A DNA stretch of 34,417 nucleotides from Candidatus Zemynaea palustris (GTDB lineage: Bacteria > Vulcanimicrobiota > Vulcanimicrobiia > Vulcanimicrobiales > Vulcanimicrobiaceae), in assembly GCA_003134695.1 (NCBI GenBank), contig PLCB01000019.1, forward strand, positions 14,930 through 49,346, read 5' to 3'. Positions 8,069 to 15,341 of this stretch are shown here, in pieces; position 1 is the stretch's first letter, and every line of letters starts with the position of its first letter. The notes beneath the pieces are model-generated. The model did no database searches, had not been told where the DNA came from, and worked only from the letters and a program-made list of their open reading frames with translations. The translations under genes were made by a program, and so were the position numbers.

Positions 8069-8607
8069 AACTTCTCGCGCTGGCCGGCGGCGCGCTCCTA
8101 CTCGGATACGTCGCGGCTGGGATCTACGTCGCGGGGCTCGACCAAACCGGCCCACCCCCGAACAATGGGGCCGTCATCTTCCACCAAGGCTGCGCGCGCG
8201 GAGAACGTATCACAGGCCGCTCCTGGACGGCATGTTACGGGAGCATCGTGACCAGCGCCAACCAGACCGTGCTCGATCTCGACGACGTGACCGACGGGAT
8301 CATCTTCAAGAACAAGAAACCATATTTGAAGGTGCGCGCGAAACACATGGTCGTGAACGCGCTGACGCACGACTTCGCGGCGTCCGGGAAGATCGACATC
8401 GAGACTGCCGACCCGAACGCCATCCACCGCACCTTCGAAACCGACGCAGCGACCTGGAGCGATGCGACGCAACGGCTCGTGCTTCCGCACAAGAGCACTA
8501 TCGAGTCAGGGGCCGAACTGCCGTTGACGGTGGGCAACCTGACGCTCGACGTGAAAAGCGGCGAGGTTCAGATGAACAACGTCGCGGGAGCGGTGCGGAT
8601 CAAGTAG
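8038..8607 (+). CDS. LptC-like LPS export protein
   Basis: This is a 189-aa protein with one N-terminal membrane helix (LLALAGGALLLGYVAAGIYVAGL) followed by a periplasmic beta-rich region. The pattern around HMVVNALTHDFAASGKIDIETAD, then the threonine-type strand TFETDAATWSDATQRLVLP, and a last strand pair ending NNVAGAVRIK match the repeated turns of the LptC/LptA jellyroll. LptC anchors the periplasmic bridge on LptF/G. Two extra cysteines (HQGCARGE and TACYGS) could pair. The start is well defined by GGAGGT eight bases upstream, inside the end of lnt, which implies translational coupling. Nearby lptF/G and lptD support the role. Sequence similarity in this family is low, so the call is family-level. 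Confidence 0.78.
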   Translation: MAGATSRSPLKLLALAGGALLLGYVAAGIYVAGLDQTGPPPNNGAVIFHQGCARGERITGRSWTACYGSIVTSANQTVLDLDDVTDGIIFKNKKPYLKVRAKHMVVNALTHDFAASGKIDIETADPNAIHRTFETDAATWSDATQRLVLPHKSTIESGAELPLTVGNLTLDVKSGEVQMNNVAGAVRIK

Positions 8608-8613
8608 CCTGCT

Positions 8614-8650
8614 AAAAAAGAGCCGCTCAGATCATCCTGATCCGAGCGGC
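8614..8650 (-). terminator. Rho-independent terminator of KGG-protein gene
   Basis: GCCGCTC (8622-8628) pairs with GAGCGGC (8644-8650), and an inner GATC/GATC pairing extends the stem. The plus strand carries six A residues at 8614-8619, which read as a U-tract on the minus strand after the hairpin. It therefore ends minus-strand transcripts from the stress-protein gene at 8696. Plus-strand transcripts from the lptC-like gene also meet the hairpin but without a U-tract. Confidence 0.8.
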
Positions 8651-8695
8651 CCCCTGAAGTCCCGTGCTCCGAGACTACTCTGCAGTCTTCTGCAC

Positions 8696-9007
8696 CTACT
8701 CTAAAATCTTCTTCGCTTCCGCGATCAGACGCTTGACCTTCTGGCCGCCTTTGTGGCCGATCTCCTCGTAGAAATCGCTGCCGTACTTGTCCTTGACCAC
8801 GCGGCCGCCTTTTTGTCCGATCTGCTCGTAGAACTGCGCGCCGTGACGCTCGCGCGTCGCCTGACCGCCCTTCCGCCCGATCTGCTCGTAGAAGCCAGAG
8901 CCGTACCGCTCGCGAACGGTATCGCCGCCCTTCTTCCCGGCTTCGCGGACCGACATCTCGCCGCCAGGCTTACCGTTCTGCTCTTGTTTTACCGACTCGT
9001 CCGTCAT
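8696..9007 (-). CDS. KGG-repeat general stress protein
   Basis: This is a small, very hydrophilic protein (103 aa) built of repeated KGG motifs: AGKKGGDTVRERYG, IGRKGGQATRERHG, IGQKGGRVVKDKYG and IGHKGGQKVKR. Three copies of FYE[QE]IG lie 20 residues apart. It belongs to the stress-induced KGG family (GsiB/YciG-like hydrophilins), which are thought to protect cells from drying or starvation; the molecular role is not settled. At DNA level the repeats have a strict 60-bp period. The start has an excellent GGAGGG seven bases upstream. A sigma-B-like promoter and an own terminator mark it as a single-gene unit, divergent from the deacylase. Confidence 0.9.
   Translation of the reverse strand: MTDESVKQEQNGKPGGEMSVREAGKKGGDTVRERYGSGFYEQIGRKGGQATRERHGAQFYEQIGQKGGRVVKDKYGSDFYEEIGHKGGQKVKRLIAEAKKILE
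8757..8893 (-). repeat. Three 60-bp tandem repeat units in KGG gene
   Basis: The 17-base string CCGATCT[C/G]CTCGTAGAA starts at 8757, 8817 and 8877, exactly 60 bp apart on the plus strand, and codes for FYE[Q/E]IG in each unit. A fourth, N-terminal unit is diverged. The near identity suggests recent expansion or strong selection on the repeat. Confidence 0.85.
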
Positions 9008-9043
9008 ACGGAGACCCTCCGGAACATGAGATACGCCTTGGTC

Positions 9044-9068
9044 GTACCCAAAGCGGCCGTGCCTAAAC
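9044..9068 (-). promoter_or_regulatory. Sigma-B-like promoter of stress-protein gene
   Basis: On the minus strand GTTTAG (9068-9063) is followed by 13 bp and GGGTAC (9049-9044). The sigma-B class consensus is GTTT-N12-15-GGGWAW. The predicted start near 9037 leaves a leader of about 30 bases with GGAGGG at 9019-9014, which is a consistent layout. KGG/GsiB proteins are classic sigma-B targets in Bacillus. No sigma factor is encoded in this window, so the match is suggestive only. Confidence 0.5.
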
Positions 9069-9072
9069 TTGC

Positions 9073-10659
9073 ATGATAAGCACTCTCATCGAGGGGGCTG
9101 CCCTGTACGACGGCATTTCGAGCGTCCCCGTCCAAATGGACGTGGGACTGGTGGGCGACCGGGTGGTGCTGATCGGATCGCTCGGCGAGCGCGAGGCGGT
9201 GACGCGGGTTGATGGCCGCGGTCTGGCGCTAGCGCCAGGCTTCATCGACGTTCATTCCCACAGCGACGAGCTTTGGCTCGTCGATCCGCGCTGCGAAGGG
9301 AAAATCGCGCAGGGCGTGACCACCGAGATCGGGGGGAACTGCGGCAGTTCCGTCGCGCCGCTCTACGGGCTCGCCTACGAGCGGCGCCGTGAAGACCTCG
9401 CGACTTTCGGCCTCGAGGCCGAATGGCGTGATCTGGCTCAATTCTTCGACTTGGTCGCGCGCGGCGGCGTCGGCCTGAACGTTGCGACGCTCGTCGGTCT
9501 CGGCACGACGCGCCGCTGCGTTCGTGGCGATCTCGAGGGTCGTTTGGAGCCCGAGGAGTTGCTGGCAGAGCGCGCACACGTGCGAACGGCGATCGATCAA
9601 GGCGCGCTCGGCGTTTCGAGCGGCCTCATCTACACGCCGTCGCGTTACGCCGACGTCGACGAGTTGGCGGCGTGCGCGTCGGAAGCGGGCGCGGCCGGCG
9701 CGGCGCGCTACGTCTCGCACATTCGCAGCGAAGGCGACGCGTTGTTGGAAGCGGTCGACGAAGGCCTCGACGTCGGCCGGCGCGCCGAAGTCGCGGTGCA
9801 GTTCTCACACCACAAAGCGGCCGGAAAGAAGAATTGGGGGAAAGTGCATCGCTCGCTCGCCGCGATCGATCGCGCACGCGACCGGTCCGGGCTGGCGGTG
9901 AACGCCGACGTCTATCCGTACACAGCGAGCTGGACCGATCTGGTCACGATTCTTCCCGACGCGGTTCGCGACGGCGGACGAGATGCGACAATGGAACGTC
10001 TGCTCGACCCCGCCGCCGCAGCCTCGATTGCTTTGCAGCTCGAGCTCGAGTGGGACGGTCTCTGGCACGACATCTTGATCACCAGCGTCGCGACCGCGAA
10101 GAATGAAGAACTCGCGGGCTTCCGGCTGGATGAGATCGCGCAACGCTGGGGGCTCAAGCCCTCGTTCGCCGCGCTTCGGCTGTTGATCGAAGAGCGGCTC
10201 GAGACCCAAGCGATTTTTTTCACGATGAACGAGGACGACGTCGCCGCAGTACTATCGGCGTCGTTTACCTGCATCGGCAGCGACGCCTCGGCGCGCGCGC
10301 TGAGCGGGCCGACCGCGCGCGGCGTGCCGCATCCGCGGACGTTCGGCTGCTTCCCGCGCGTCTTCGGGCGCTTCGTGCGCGGACGTCAGACGCTCGAGAT
10401 CGGCGAAGCCATCCGCCGGATGACGTCGCTGCCGGCCGACATCTTCGGTTTGCGGGACCGCGGACGGATCGTCCAGGGTGCGTTCGCGGACTTGGTGCTG
10501 TTCGATCCCAAGACGATCGTCGACACGGCGACGTACGAGAAGCCGTACGCCTATCCGCGCGGCATCCACTCGGTTTGGGTCAACGGCGAGGCGGTGATGC
10601 GCGATGGGAGGCCGACCGGCGCGCTGCCCGGCAGCGTCTTGCGCGGCGGCCGCGGGTAA
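9073..10659 (+). CDS. N-acyl-D-amino-acid deacylase (amidohydrolase)
   Basis: This putative D-aminoacylase (528 aa) would release free D-amino acids from N-acyl-D-amino acids using zinc. The amidohydrolase opening LAPGFIDVHSHSDE has the metal HxH at 61-63. GGNCGSSVAPL at about 87 carries the Cys that acts as a metal ligand in characterised D-aminoacylases. GALGVSSGLIYTPSRYAD, the metal-region RYVSHIRSEGD and VQFSHHKAAGKKNWGK are family hallmarks. A C-terminal block, GRIVQGAFADLVLFDP, is the usual amidohydrolase beta-sandwich return. No ribosome binding site is obvious before the ATG at 9073. It could recycle peptidoglycan-derived or environmental D-amino acids. Substrate specificity (D-Glu, D-Asp or neutral) cannot be read from sequence. 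Confidence 0.88.
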   Translation: MISTLIEGAALYDGISSVPVQMDVGLVGDRVVLIGSLGEREAVTRVDGRGLALAPGFIDVHSHSDELWLVDPRCEGKIAQGVTTEIGGNCGSSVAPLYGLAYERRREDLATFGLEAEWRDLAQFFDLVARGGVGLNVATLVGLGTTRRCVRGDLEGRLEPEELLAERAHVRTAIDQGALGVSSGLIYTPSRYADVDELAACASEAGAAGAARYVSHIRSEGDALLEAVDEGLDVGRRAEVAVQFSHHKAAGKKNWGKVHRSLAAIDRARDRSGLAVNADVYPYTASWTDLVTILPDAVRDGGRDATMERLLDPAAAASIALQLELEWDGLWHDILITSVATAKNEELAGFRLDEIAQRWGLKPSFAALRLLIEERLETQAIFFTMNEDDVAAVLSASFTCIGSDASARALSGPTARGVPHPRTFGCFPRVFGRFVRGRQTLEIGEAIRRMTSLPADIFGLRDRGRIVQGAFADLVLFDPKTIVDTATYEKPYAYPRGIHSVWVNGEAVMRDGRPTGALPGSVLRGGRG

Positions 10660-10720
10660 ATGACCCCTAGGTCTGTAAGACGCCATAATCGTCGCTCTTC
10701 TAATTCAGAGAGGTAGATCC

Positions 10721-11011
10721 GTGCAGAATACAGATGCCAACAACGCCGCCATCGCAGCGTTGGCTTCGATTTGGCTCGTTCTCGTCGTCGTTTTCCTGGC
10801 GATTTTCATCCTCCAGCTCGTCATGGCTTGGCGAATTGCCGTGAAGGCCGGCTTTAGCGGCCCACTTTCGCTCTTGATGCTGATCCCGCTCGTAAACTTC
10901 GTTATCTTGTTGATCTTCGCGTTCGGCGAATGGCCGATCGAGGCGCAGCTGAAAGCATTGCGGGGGGGAATGCCGCCGGGAACGGCAGTCGTTCCGGGGA
11001 CGACGCCTTAG
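10721..11011 (+). CDS. Small two-helix membrane protein, unknown function
   Basis: This 96-aa protein has two strong membrane helices, at about residues 14-38 (LASIWLVLVVVFLAIFILQLV) and 50-67 (LSLLMLIPLVNFVILLIFAF). They are joined by a short basic turn, AWRIAVKAGFSGP. The C-terminal tail is Pro/Gly-rich. The motif WRIAVKAGFSG...LIPLVNFV...FGEWP is like small signal-peptidase-I-neighbour or DUF-type membrane proteins, but I cannot name the family. The start is GTG with AGAGAGG seven bases upstream. Its stop overlaps the convergent DUF4126 stop by four bases (TTAG). Confidence 0.75.
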   Translation: MQNTDANNAAIAALASIWLVLVVVFLAIFILQLVMAWRIAVKAGFSGPLSLLMLIPLVNFVILLIFAFGEWPIEAQLKALRGGMPPGTAVVPGTTP

Positions 11012-11601
11012 GCGAGTCGCGCAGGCGTCGCGCGCGGCCGGACGTGCCGGATGATTGCGCGTGCGGCGAAGATCAGCAGCAGCGTGACGACGAACGCGAG
11101 CGCCGCTCCGGCCAGCGGTGCGAGCAGCGCGAGCGCCGTTGTCACGACGGTCGCAGCGTCTTCGATCAGACTGATGAACGGATTGGCGAGACCGGCGGTC
11201 GTGGCGGTGGATGCGCCGCGGAGCGTCGCGACGCCGGCGTGAACGCCGAGCGCGTTGAGCGCGGCCGCACCCATGAGCGCATAGGTGTAGGCCGAGCCGT
11301 CGCCTTGCACCACGTCGGGAGCCACGCTACCCACGAGAATCGCCGCGGCCGCCGGCTTCGCCGCGATGTGGATGACGTGCAGCAGGTGGTCGACGGCCGG
11401 GACTTTTTCAGCGACGAACTCGAGCATCGCGAACGAGGCGAGCAGAACCGTCGCTCCATCGCTGCCTAGAAACGCGAACTCGTGCGCCGGATGGAGGTAG
11501 CCGAGGTGCATCGCAAACGACGCCAGCGCCAGGGTGAGAAACGGCCGAATGCCGATGCTCGTGCTGAGGGTGTAAGCGGTAGCGAAAAACAGCGGGTCCA
11601 A
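11008..11601 (-). CDS. DUF4126 family membrane protein
   Basis: This 197-aa protein is very hydrophobic and Ala-rich, with several membrane helices. The family marks are GIRPFLTLALASFA near the start, FVAEKVPAVDHLLHVIHIAAKPAAAAILVG and the later ANPFISLIEDAATVV. The function of DUF4126 is not established. The start is TTG at 11601, backed by a strong GGAGG seven bases upstream; no ATG or GTG is available there. The gene stands alone, divergent from the MFS transporter and convergent with the small membrane protein. A second, shorter DUF4126 protein is encoded at 18304-18717. Confidence 0.82.
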   Translation of the reverse strand: MDPLFFATAYTLSTSIGIRPFLTLALASFAMHLGYLHPAHEFAFLGSDGATVLLASFAMLEFVAEKVPAVDHLLHVIHIAAKPAAAAILVGSVAPDVVQGDGSAYTYALMGAAALNALGVHAGVATLRGASTATTAGLANPFISLIEDAATVVTTALALLAPLAGAALAFVVTLLLIFAARAIIRHVRPRATPARLA

Positions 11602-11695
11602 TTGAGCGCCTCCTGGGATATCGTATCCGGTTTTGAGCCGTCGGTTTCAGGCCTGCTGCAGGGCTTAGGACTTCCGGGTACCGTACGTCCGGCAA

Positions 11696-12874
11696 ATGAC
11701 GGGGACTTCGAAGGCGTCGGCGCTGCGGTTCGTCCTCGCGGTCGGCGTCGTCAACCTCTTTGCGGATTTTGCCTACGAAGGCGCGCGCAGTGTCACCGGC
11801 GCGTTTCTGGGAGTGCTCGGCGCAAGCGCGACGATCGTCGGAGTCACGGCCGGAGCGGGCGAGGCGATCGGTTATGCGGTGCGCTCGCTCTCCGGCGTGA
11901 TCGCCGACCGAACGCAGCGCTACTGGATAGAGATCGCGGTCGGTTACGCGATCAACATGCTCTGCGTTCCCGCGCTCGCGCTGGCCGGTGCGTGGCCGCT
12001 CGCGGCGGGACTCATCATCGGCGAACGGCTTGGACGCGGCATTCGCAAGCCTCCGATGGCGGCGATGCTCGCATCCGCCGGGAAAGAACTCGGCAGCGGC
12101 AAAGTTTTCGGCATCAACGAGGCGCTGGATCAGACCGGCGCCACGCTGGGTCCGATCCTGGTCGCGATCGTCCTCGCGCGCACGGGCGGCGATTTTCACG
12201 GGGCGTTCGCGGCGTTGCTGATCCCGGCGCTCCTGACGCTGGCGTTGCTCGCCGTCGCGGCGACGCAATTCCGAACGCGCGCAAATCTCGCAGCGTCGAC
12301 GACCGGCAAGAAAAGTACGCTGCGCGAAGGGCGCTATTGGCTGTTCGTCGCGGGCGGTTCGCTGATGGCGGCGGGATTCGCCGACTGGGCGCTGATCGCG
12401 TACCACTTTCAACACACGCACGTGATCGCGACGGCGCTGATTCCGATCGTCTACGTCCCTGCGATGCTCGTCGGCGCGGTGCTCTCTCCCTTTGCGGGCC
12501 TGCTACTCGACCGCTTCGGCGTCGCCGTCTTGGCGGTCGCGGTCATGCTCTCGTCGGCGTTCGCGCCGCTGGTCTTTTTCGGCGGCCCCGGACTTGCGAT
12601 TGCCGGCGTCATCTTGTGGGGCGTCGGGATGGGAACGCAGGAATCGCTCTTCCTGGCGACGCTCGCCAACATCACCCGCGAAGAGAAGAAGGCGACGACG
12701 TTCGGCGTGTACGATACCTTTTTCGGAGTCGCATGGTTCTTGGGGAGTGCGCTCTTGGGATTCTTGTATGACCGCTCGCTTTTGGCACTGGTGATATTTG
12801 CGGTCGTGGCGCAGCTCGCGTCGATCCCCTTCTTCGTCGCGTCGGCTCGCCGTGTGAGGTTCGCCGCGGAGTAA
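11696..12874 (+). CDS. MFS transporter
   Basis: This is a major facilitator superfamily permease (392 aa) with about 12 predicted membrane helices. The MFS signature after helix 2 appears as SGVIADRTQRYW. GERLGRGIRKPPMAAMLA, between helices 4 and 5, is typical of an MFS_1 subgroup with an RGIRKP motif, as are GINEALDQTGATLGPI and, in the second half, GLLLDRFG and GTQESLFLATLANIT. The substrate cannot be deduced; this subgroup is usually annotated as putative efflux or sugar-like transport. The central loop is short and basic (TTGKKSTLREG). Its stop is ten bases from the convergent coaE stop. No clear ribosome binding site precedes the ATG. Confidence 0.88.
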   Translation: MTGTSKASALRFVLAVGVVNLFADFAYEGARSVTGAFLGVLGASATIVGVTAGAGEAIGYAVRSLSGVIADRTQRYWIEIAVGYAINMLCVPALALAGAWPLAAGLIIGERLGRGIRKPPMAAMLASAGKELGSGKVFGINEALDQTGATLGPILVAIVLARTGGDFHGAFAALLIPALLTLALLAVAATQFRTRANLAASTTGKKSTLREGRYWLFVAGGSLMAAGFADWALIAYHFQHTHVIATALIPIVYVPAMLVGAVLSPFAGLLLDRFGVAVLAVAVMLSSAFAPLVFFGGPGLAIAGVILWGVGMGTQESLFLATLANITREEKKATTFGVYDTFFGVAWFLGSALLGFLYDRSLLALVIFAVVAQLASIPFFVASARRVRFAAE

Positions 12875-12884
12875 GACCGGACGG

Positions 12885-13493
12885 TTACGTCGGGGCTTGG
12901 TTCGAACGTTTGAGCAACGCGCGATAGACCTCGTTGGTGCGCTCGCGCAGCTGTTCGAGCGAGCCGTCGTTCTCGATGACGTAGTCGGCGAGCTTGCGAG
13001 CCTCGGCCGGATCCATCTGCGCCGCAATCCGGCGCTCGATCTTGTCGCGCGACAGGTTGCTGCGCGCCTGGACACGCTCGATGCGGACCTCGAGCGGAGC
13101 GACGACCACCACGTTCGCATCGCACTCTTTCGAGAAACCGGATTCGAACAACAGCGGGACGTCGTGGACGACGATCTGATTCGGCTTCCCTTTGGCCTCG
13201 CGTTCGGCCGCGAGCTTTCGGACGATCGGGTGGACGATCGCGTTCAACGCTTCGCGCGTCGCCTCGTCGTTGAAGCTGAGCGCAGCCAGCGCCGCGCGAT
13301 CGAGCGTGCCATCGTCGCTGACGACGTGAGGCCAACGCTCGCGAATCTGCGCGAGCCCCTCGCTGCCCGGCGCGACCGCGAGGCGCGCCATCTCGTCGGC
13401 GTCGATCACGAACGCGCCGAGTTCGCCGAAGATCCGCGCGACCTCGCTCTTGCCGGCCCCGATACCGCCGGTCAACCCGGCTCGCAATTTCAT
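12885..13493 (-). CDS. coaE: Dephospho-CoA kinase
   Basis: CoaE phosphorylates the ribose 3-prime hydroxyl of dephospho-CoA, the last step of coenzyme A synthesis, in the cytoplasm (202 aa, normal length). The P-loop LTGGIGAGKS is at residues 7-16. Then come the substrate-region VIDADEMAR, LNAIVHPIVR, the core strand VHDVPLLFESGF, VVVVAPLEVRIERVQARSNLSRDKIERRIAAQM and the C-terminal VIENDGSLEQL. All are standard CoaE blocks. The start is ATG 13493. It is transcribed away from the TonB-C gene pair and toward the MFS gene, apparently as a single gene. Confidence 0.95.
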   Translation of the reverse strand: MKLRAGLTGGIGAGKSEVARIFGELGAFVIDADEMARLAVAPGSEGLAQIRERWPHVVSDDGTLDRAALAALSFNDEATREALNAIVHPIVRKLAAEREAKGKPNQIVVHDVPLLFESGFSKECDANVVVVAPLEVRIERVQARSNLSRDKIERRIAAQMDPAEARKLADYVIENDGSLEQLRERTNEVYRALLKRSNQAPT

Positions 13494-13602
13494 AAAGATG
13501 GTCCGAGGCGCGATTCGGTTCGAGCGCCTGGCCGGCCTCGCTCAATACGGCCGGACTGGAACGCGCCACCCCCGAAGCCGACTGAAGAAGCGGAGCCTTA
13601 CG

Positions 13603-14454
13603 TTGAAAAGACTGGGTGCACTCGTTGGACCACTCTTGTGCGGAGTGATGTTTTCTTCGCCGGCGGCGGTCGGCGCGCCGGCGACCGCGCCGTGCGCGCT
13701 TCACGTCAAGACCGTGGTTTCCGTCGACGAGAAAGTCTATGCGGTAATCCTGCGCTCGAACGAGAGCGCGAACGACGTTCACGTGACGCTCTATTCGGAC
13801 GCCAACGACTATGTGATCTCGCTTCCGAGTTTGCGCTTCGAACCGAACGCGTCGGTCGCAGGTTCGTCGCCCTTCGCGCCGCAGTCCACTCTCGAATCGG
13901 CACCGATCTTCGTGGTCCTGCCGAAGGCCGATCTCATTACGGGCGCCCGCGTAGAACTCAGTGACGCCACGTTGCAAAGAGACCAAGCGTGCTTTGCGAC
14001 GTACGCGTACACCGATTTCTACCAGCAACTCGTGAATCCGAGCTTCGCACGCAGCGCGGAAGCTAGGGCCCTAAAGGTCGAACTCGCCCACGCCTACGTG
14101 CGCGGCGCGCCGACCGTCACCGCGCTGGCAACGATTGCGCGAACCTCGATGACCGAGAAGGACTGCCCCATTGCAGCATCACGGGCGACAACGATGAGAC
14201 CGGCCATGCCCGATTACCCGTCCGTTGCACGCGCCGCCGGCGTTACCGGAACGGTTCAAGTTTTCGTGCGACTCGACGCGTCCGGCAACGTCGTCGAGAC
14301 CGGCATCTATAAATCGAGCGGCAATGCCACTCTCGACGCTGCCGCGCGACGCGCCGCGCAGGACAGCAGCTACAGCCCCGAGATCTATCGCTGCGAGCCC
14401 ATCCCGGGCACGTATTTATTCCGAGCAGATTTTGCCGGTGTTCGGAGAATGTGA
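13603..14454 (+). CDS. Secreted TonB C-terminal-domain protein, copy 1
   Basis: This 283-aa exported protein has an unknown N-terminal domain and a TonB C-terminal-like domain. A signal peptide is visible (KRLGALVGPLLCGVMFSSPAAVGA). The middle (HVKTVVSVDEKVYAVILRS, TLYSDANDYVISLP, SLRFEP) is shared only with the next gene. The C-terminal PDYPSVARAAGVTGTVQVFV, SSGNATLDAAARRAAQ and GTYLFRADF fit the TonB_C fold. Unlike TonB it has no retained membrane anchor or Pro-rich linker. Mature cysteines at PCALH, QACFA, DCPIA and RCEPI recur in the neighbour. The start is TTG 13603 with GCGGAG seven bases upstream, which puts the signal at the N-terminus; upstream codons (to 13450) overlap coaE and look non-coding. 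Confidence 0.82.
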   Translation: MKRLGALVGPLLCGVMFSSPAAVGAPATAPCALHVKTVVSVDEKVYAVILRSNESANDVHVTLYSDANDYVISLPSLRFEPNASVAGSSPFAPQSTLESAPIFVVLPKADLITGARVELSDATLQRDQACFATYAYTDFYQQLVNPSFARSAEARALKVELAHAYVRGAPTVTALATIARTSMTEKDCPIAASRATTMRPAMPDYPSVARAAGVTGTVQVFVRLDASGNVVETGIYKSSGNATLDAAARRAAQDSSYSPEIYRCEPIPGTYLFRADFAGVRRM

Positions 14455-15332
14455 CCAACGTCGTGACGTGCCAATCGATGCGACCGCTTGTTCAAGGTAC
14501 TCTGGGGCTCGTACTGAGCGCCGCGTCCGTGTTCGGAGCGCCGCCGAAACCGCTGGAAGCTGCGCTGAAGCCGAGCTGCGACGTCTTCGTCCAGAATACG
14601 TACTCGATGCCCGACGGCAAGACGTATGCGGTCGCGCTTCGTTCGCGAGTGCGAGAAACGAGCGACCTCTATCTCCGTCTGTTTTCCGATCAGAGCGAAT
14701 ACGGCCTCGACCTCAAGAACGTCTCCTTCGAACCGATCCAAACGGAGTCAAATGCCACGCCGTCGCTTCTCGTGGCGAGTTTCATCGCGCCGCTGTTCTT
14801 CGTCAGCTTGCCGCGCAGCGACATCTTGCTCGGCCTCGTAGCAGAGCAGCGCGGGGCGACGGCGCCGGCCGCAAATAGCTGCCTCGCGGGCCTCAGTTAT
14901 ACCGACGCATACCGCCGCGCCGACGATCCGAATTACCAACCGACGGAGGCGGCCAAGGCCGATCTGCAAGAGCTGACGCGGCTCTTCATGGCCAGCGTCG
15001 CGCCGGAACGAGCCGTCGACGTGCCGGCGAAGCCGGCCGCCGACGCGAACTGCCCGGTTCGCTATCGAACGCCTGCGACTGTGAAGGTGTTGCAGCCCGA
15101 GTATCCGTTGGCCGCCCGAGCGAAGCGCATCGGCGGCACCACGATGGTCAGGATCCAGTTGGACACAGACGATTCGATCGTCGACGCGAGGATCTATCGT
15201 TCGAGCGGCAATACCGCGTTGGACGCCGAGGCACTCAAATCGGCTCGGCGCAGCGAGTATAAGGCCGCGATATTTCGCTGCCATGCCATGTCCGGAACGT
15301 ACATCTTTCGAGCGGACTTCATTCCGAACTAA
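14451..15332 (+). CDS. Secreted TonB C-terminal-domain protein, copy 2
   Basis: This is a tandem paralog of the preceding gene, with the same layout: signal peptide (MRPLVQGTLGLVLSAASVFGA), N-terminal domain (KTYAVALRS, LRLFSDQSEYGLDLKNVSFEP) and a TonB_C-like domain (PEYPLAARAKRIGGTTMVRIQL, RSSGNTALDAEALKSAR, GTYIFRADF). Four cysteines match copy 1 in position (PSCDV, NSCLA, NCPVR, FRCHA), suggesting two disulfides. The GTG at 14451 overlaps the previous stop (GTGA). An ATG at 14478 would give 284 aa, almost the length of copy 1 (283 aa), and may be the true start. It is clearly co-transcribed with copy 1. Whether the pair binds TonB boxes, peptidoglycan or something else is unknown. Confidence 0.82.
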   Translation: MTNVVTCQSMRPLVQGTLGLVLSAASVFGAPPKPLEAALKPSCDVFVQNTYSMPDGKTYAVALRSRVRETSDLYLRLFSDQSEYGLDLKNVSFEPIQTESNATPSLLVASFIAPLFFVSLPRSDILLGLVAEQRGATAPAANSCLAGLSYTDAYRRADDPNYQPTEAAKADLQELTRLFMASVAPERAVDVPAKPAADANCPVRYRTPATVKVLQPEYPLAARAKRIGGTTMVRIQLDTDDSIVDARIYRSSGNTALDAEALKSARRSEYKAAIFRCHAMSGTYIFRADFIPN

Positions 15333-15341
15333 CGCGAGGTC

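Noticed and set aside
8669-8695. Short inverted repeat (TGCAG...CTGCA) after the KGG gene
   Set aside because: The stem is only 5 bp with no U-tract, and a much better terminator lies at 8614-8650.
12451-14028. 525-codon minus-strand open frame across the MFS, coaE and TonB-C genes
   Set aside because: It spans three well-supported genes in other frames and has the Arg-rich composition of a shadow frame.
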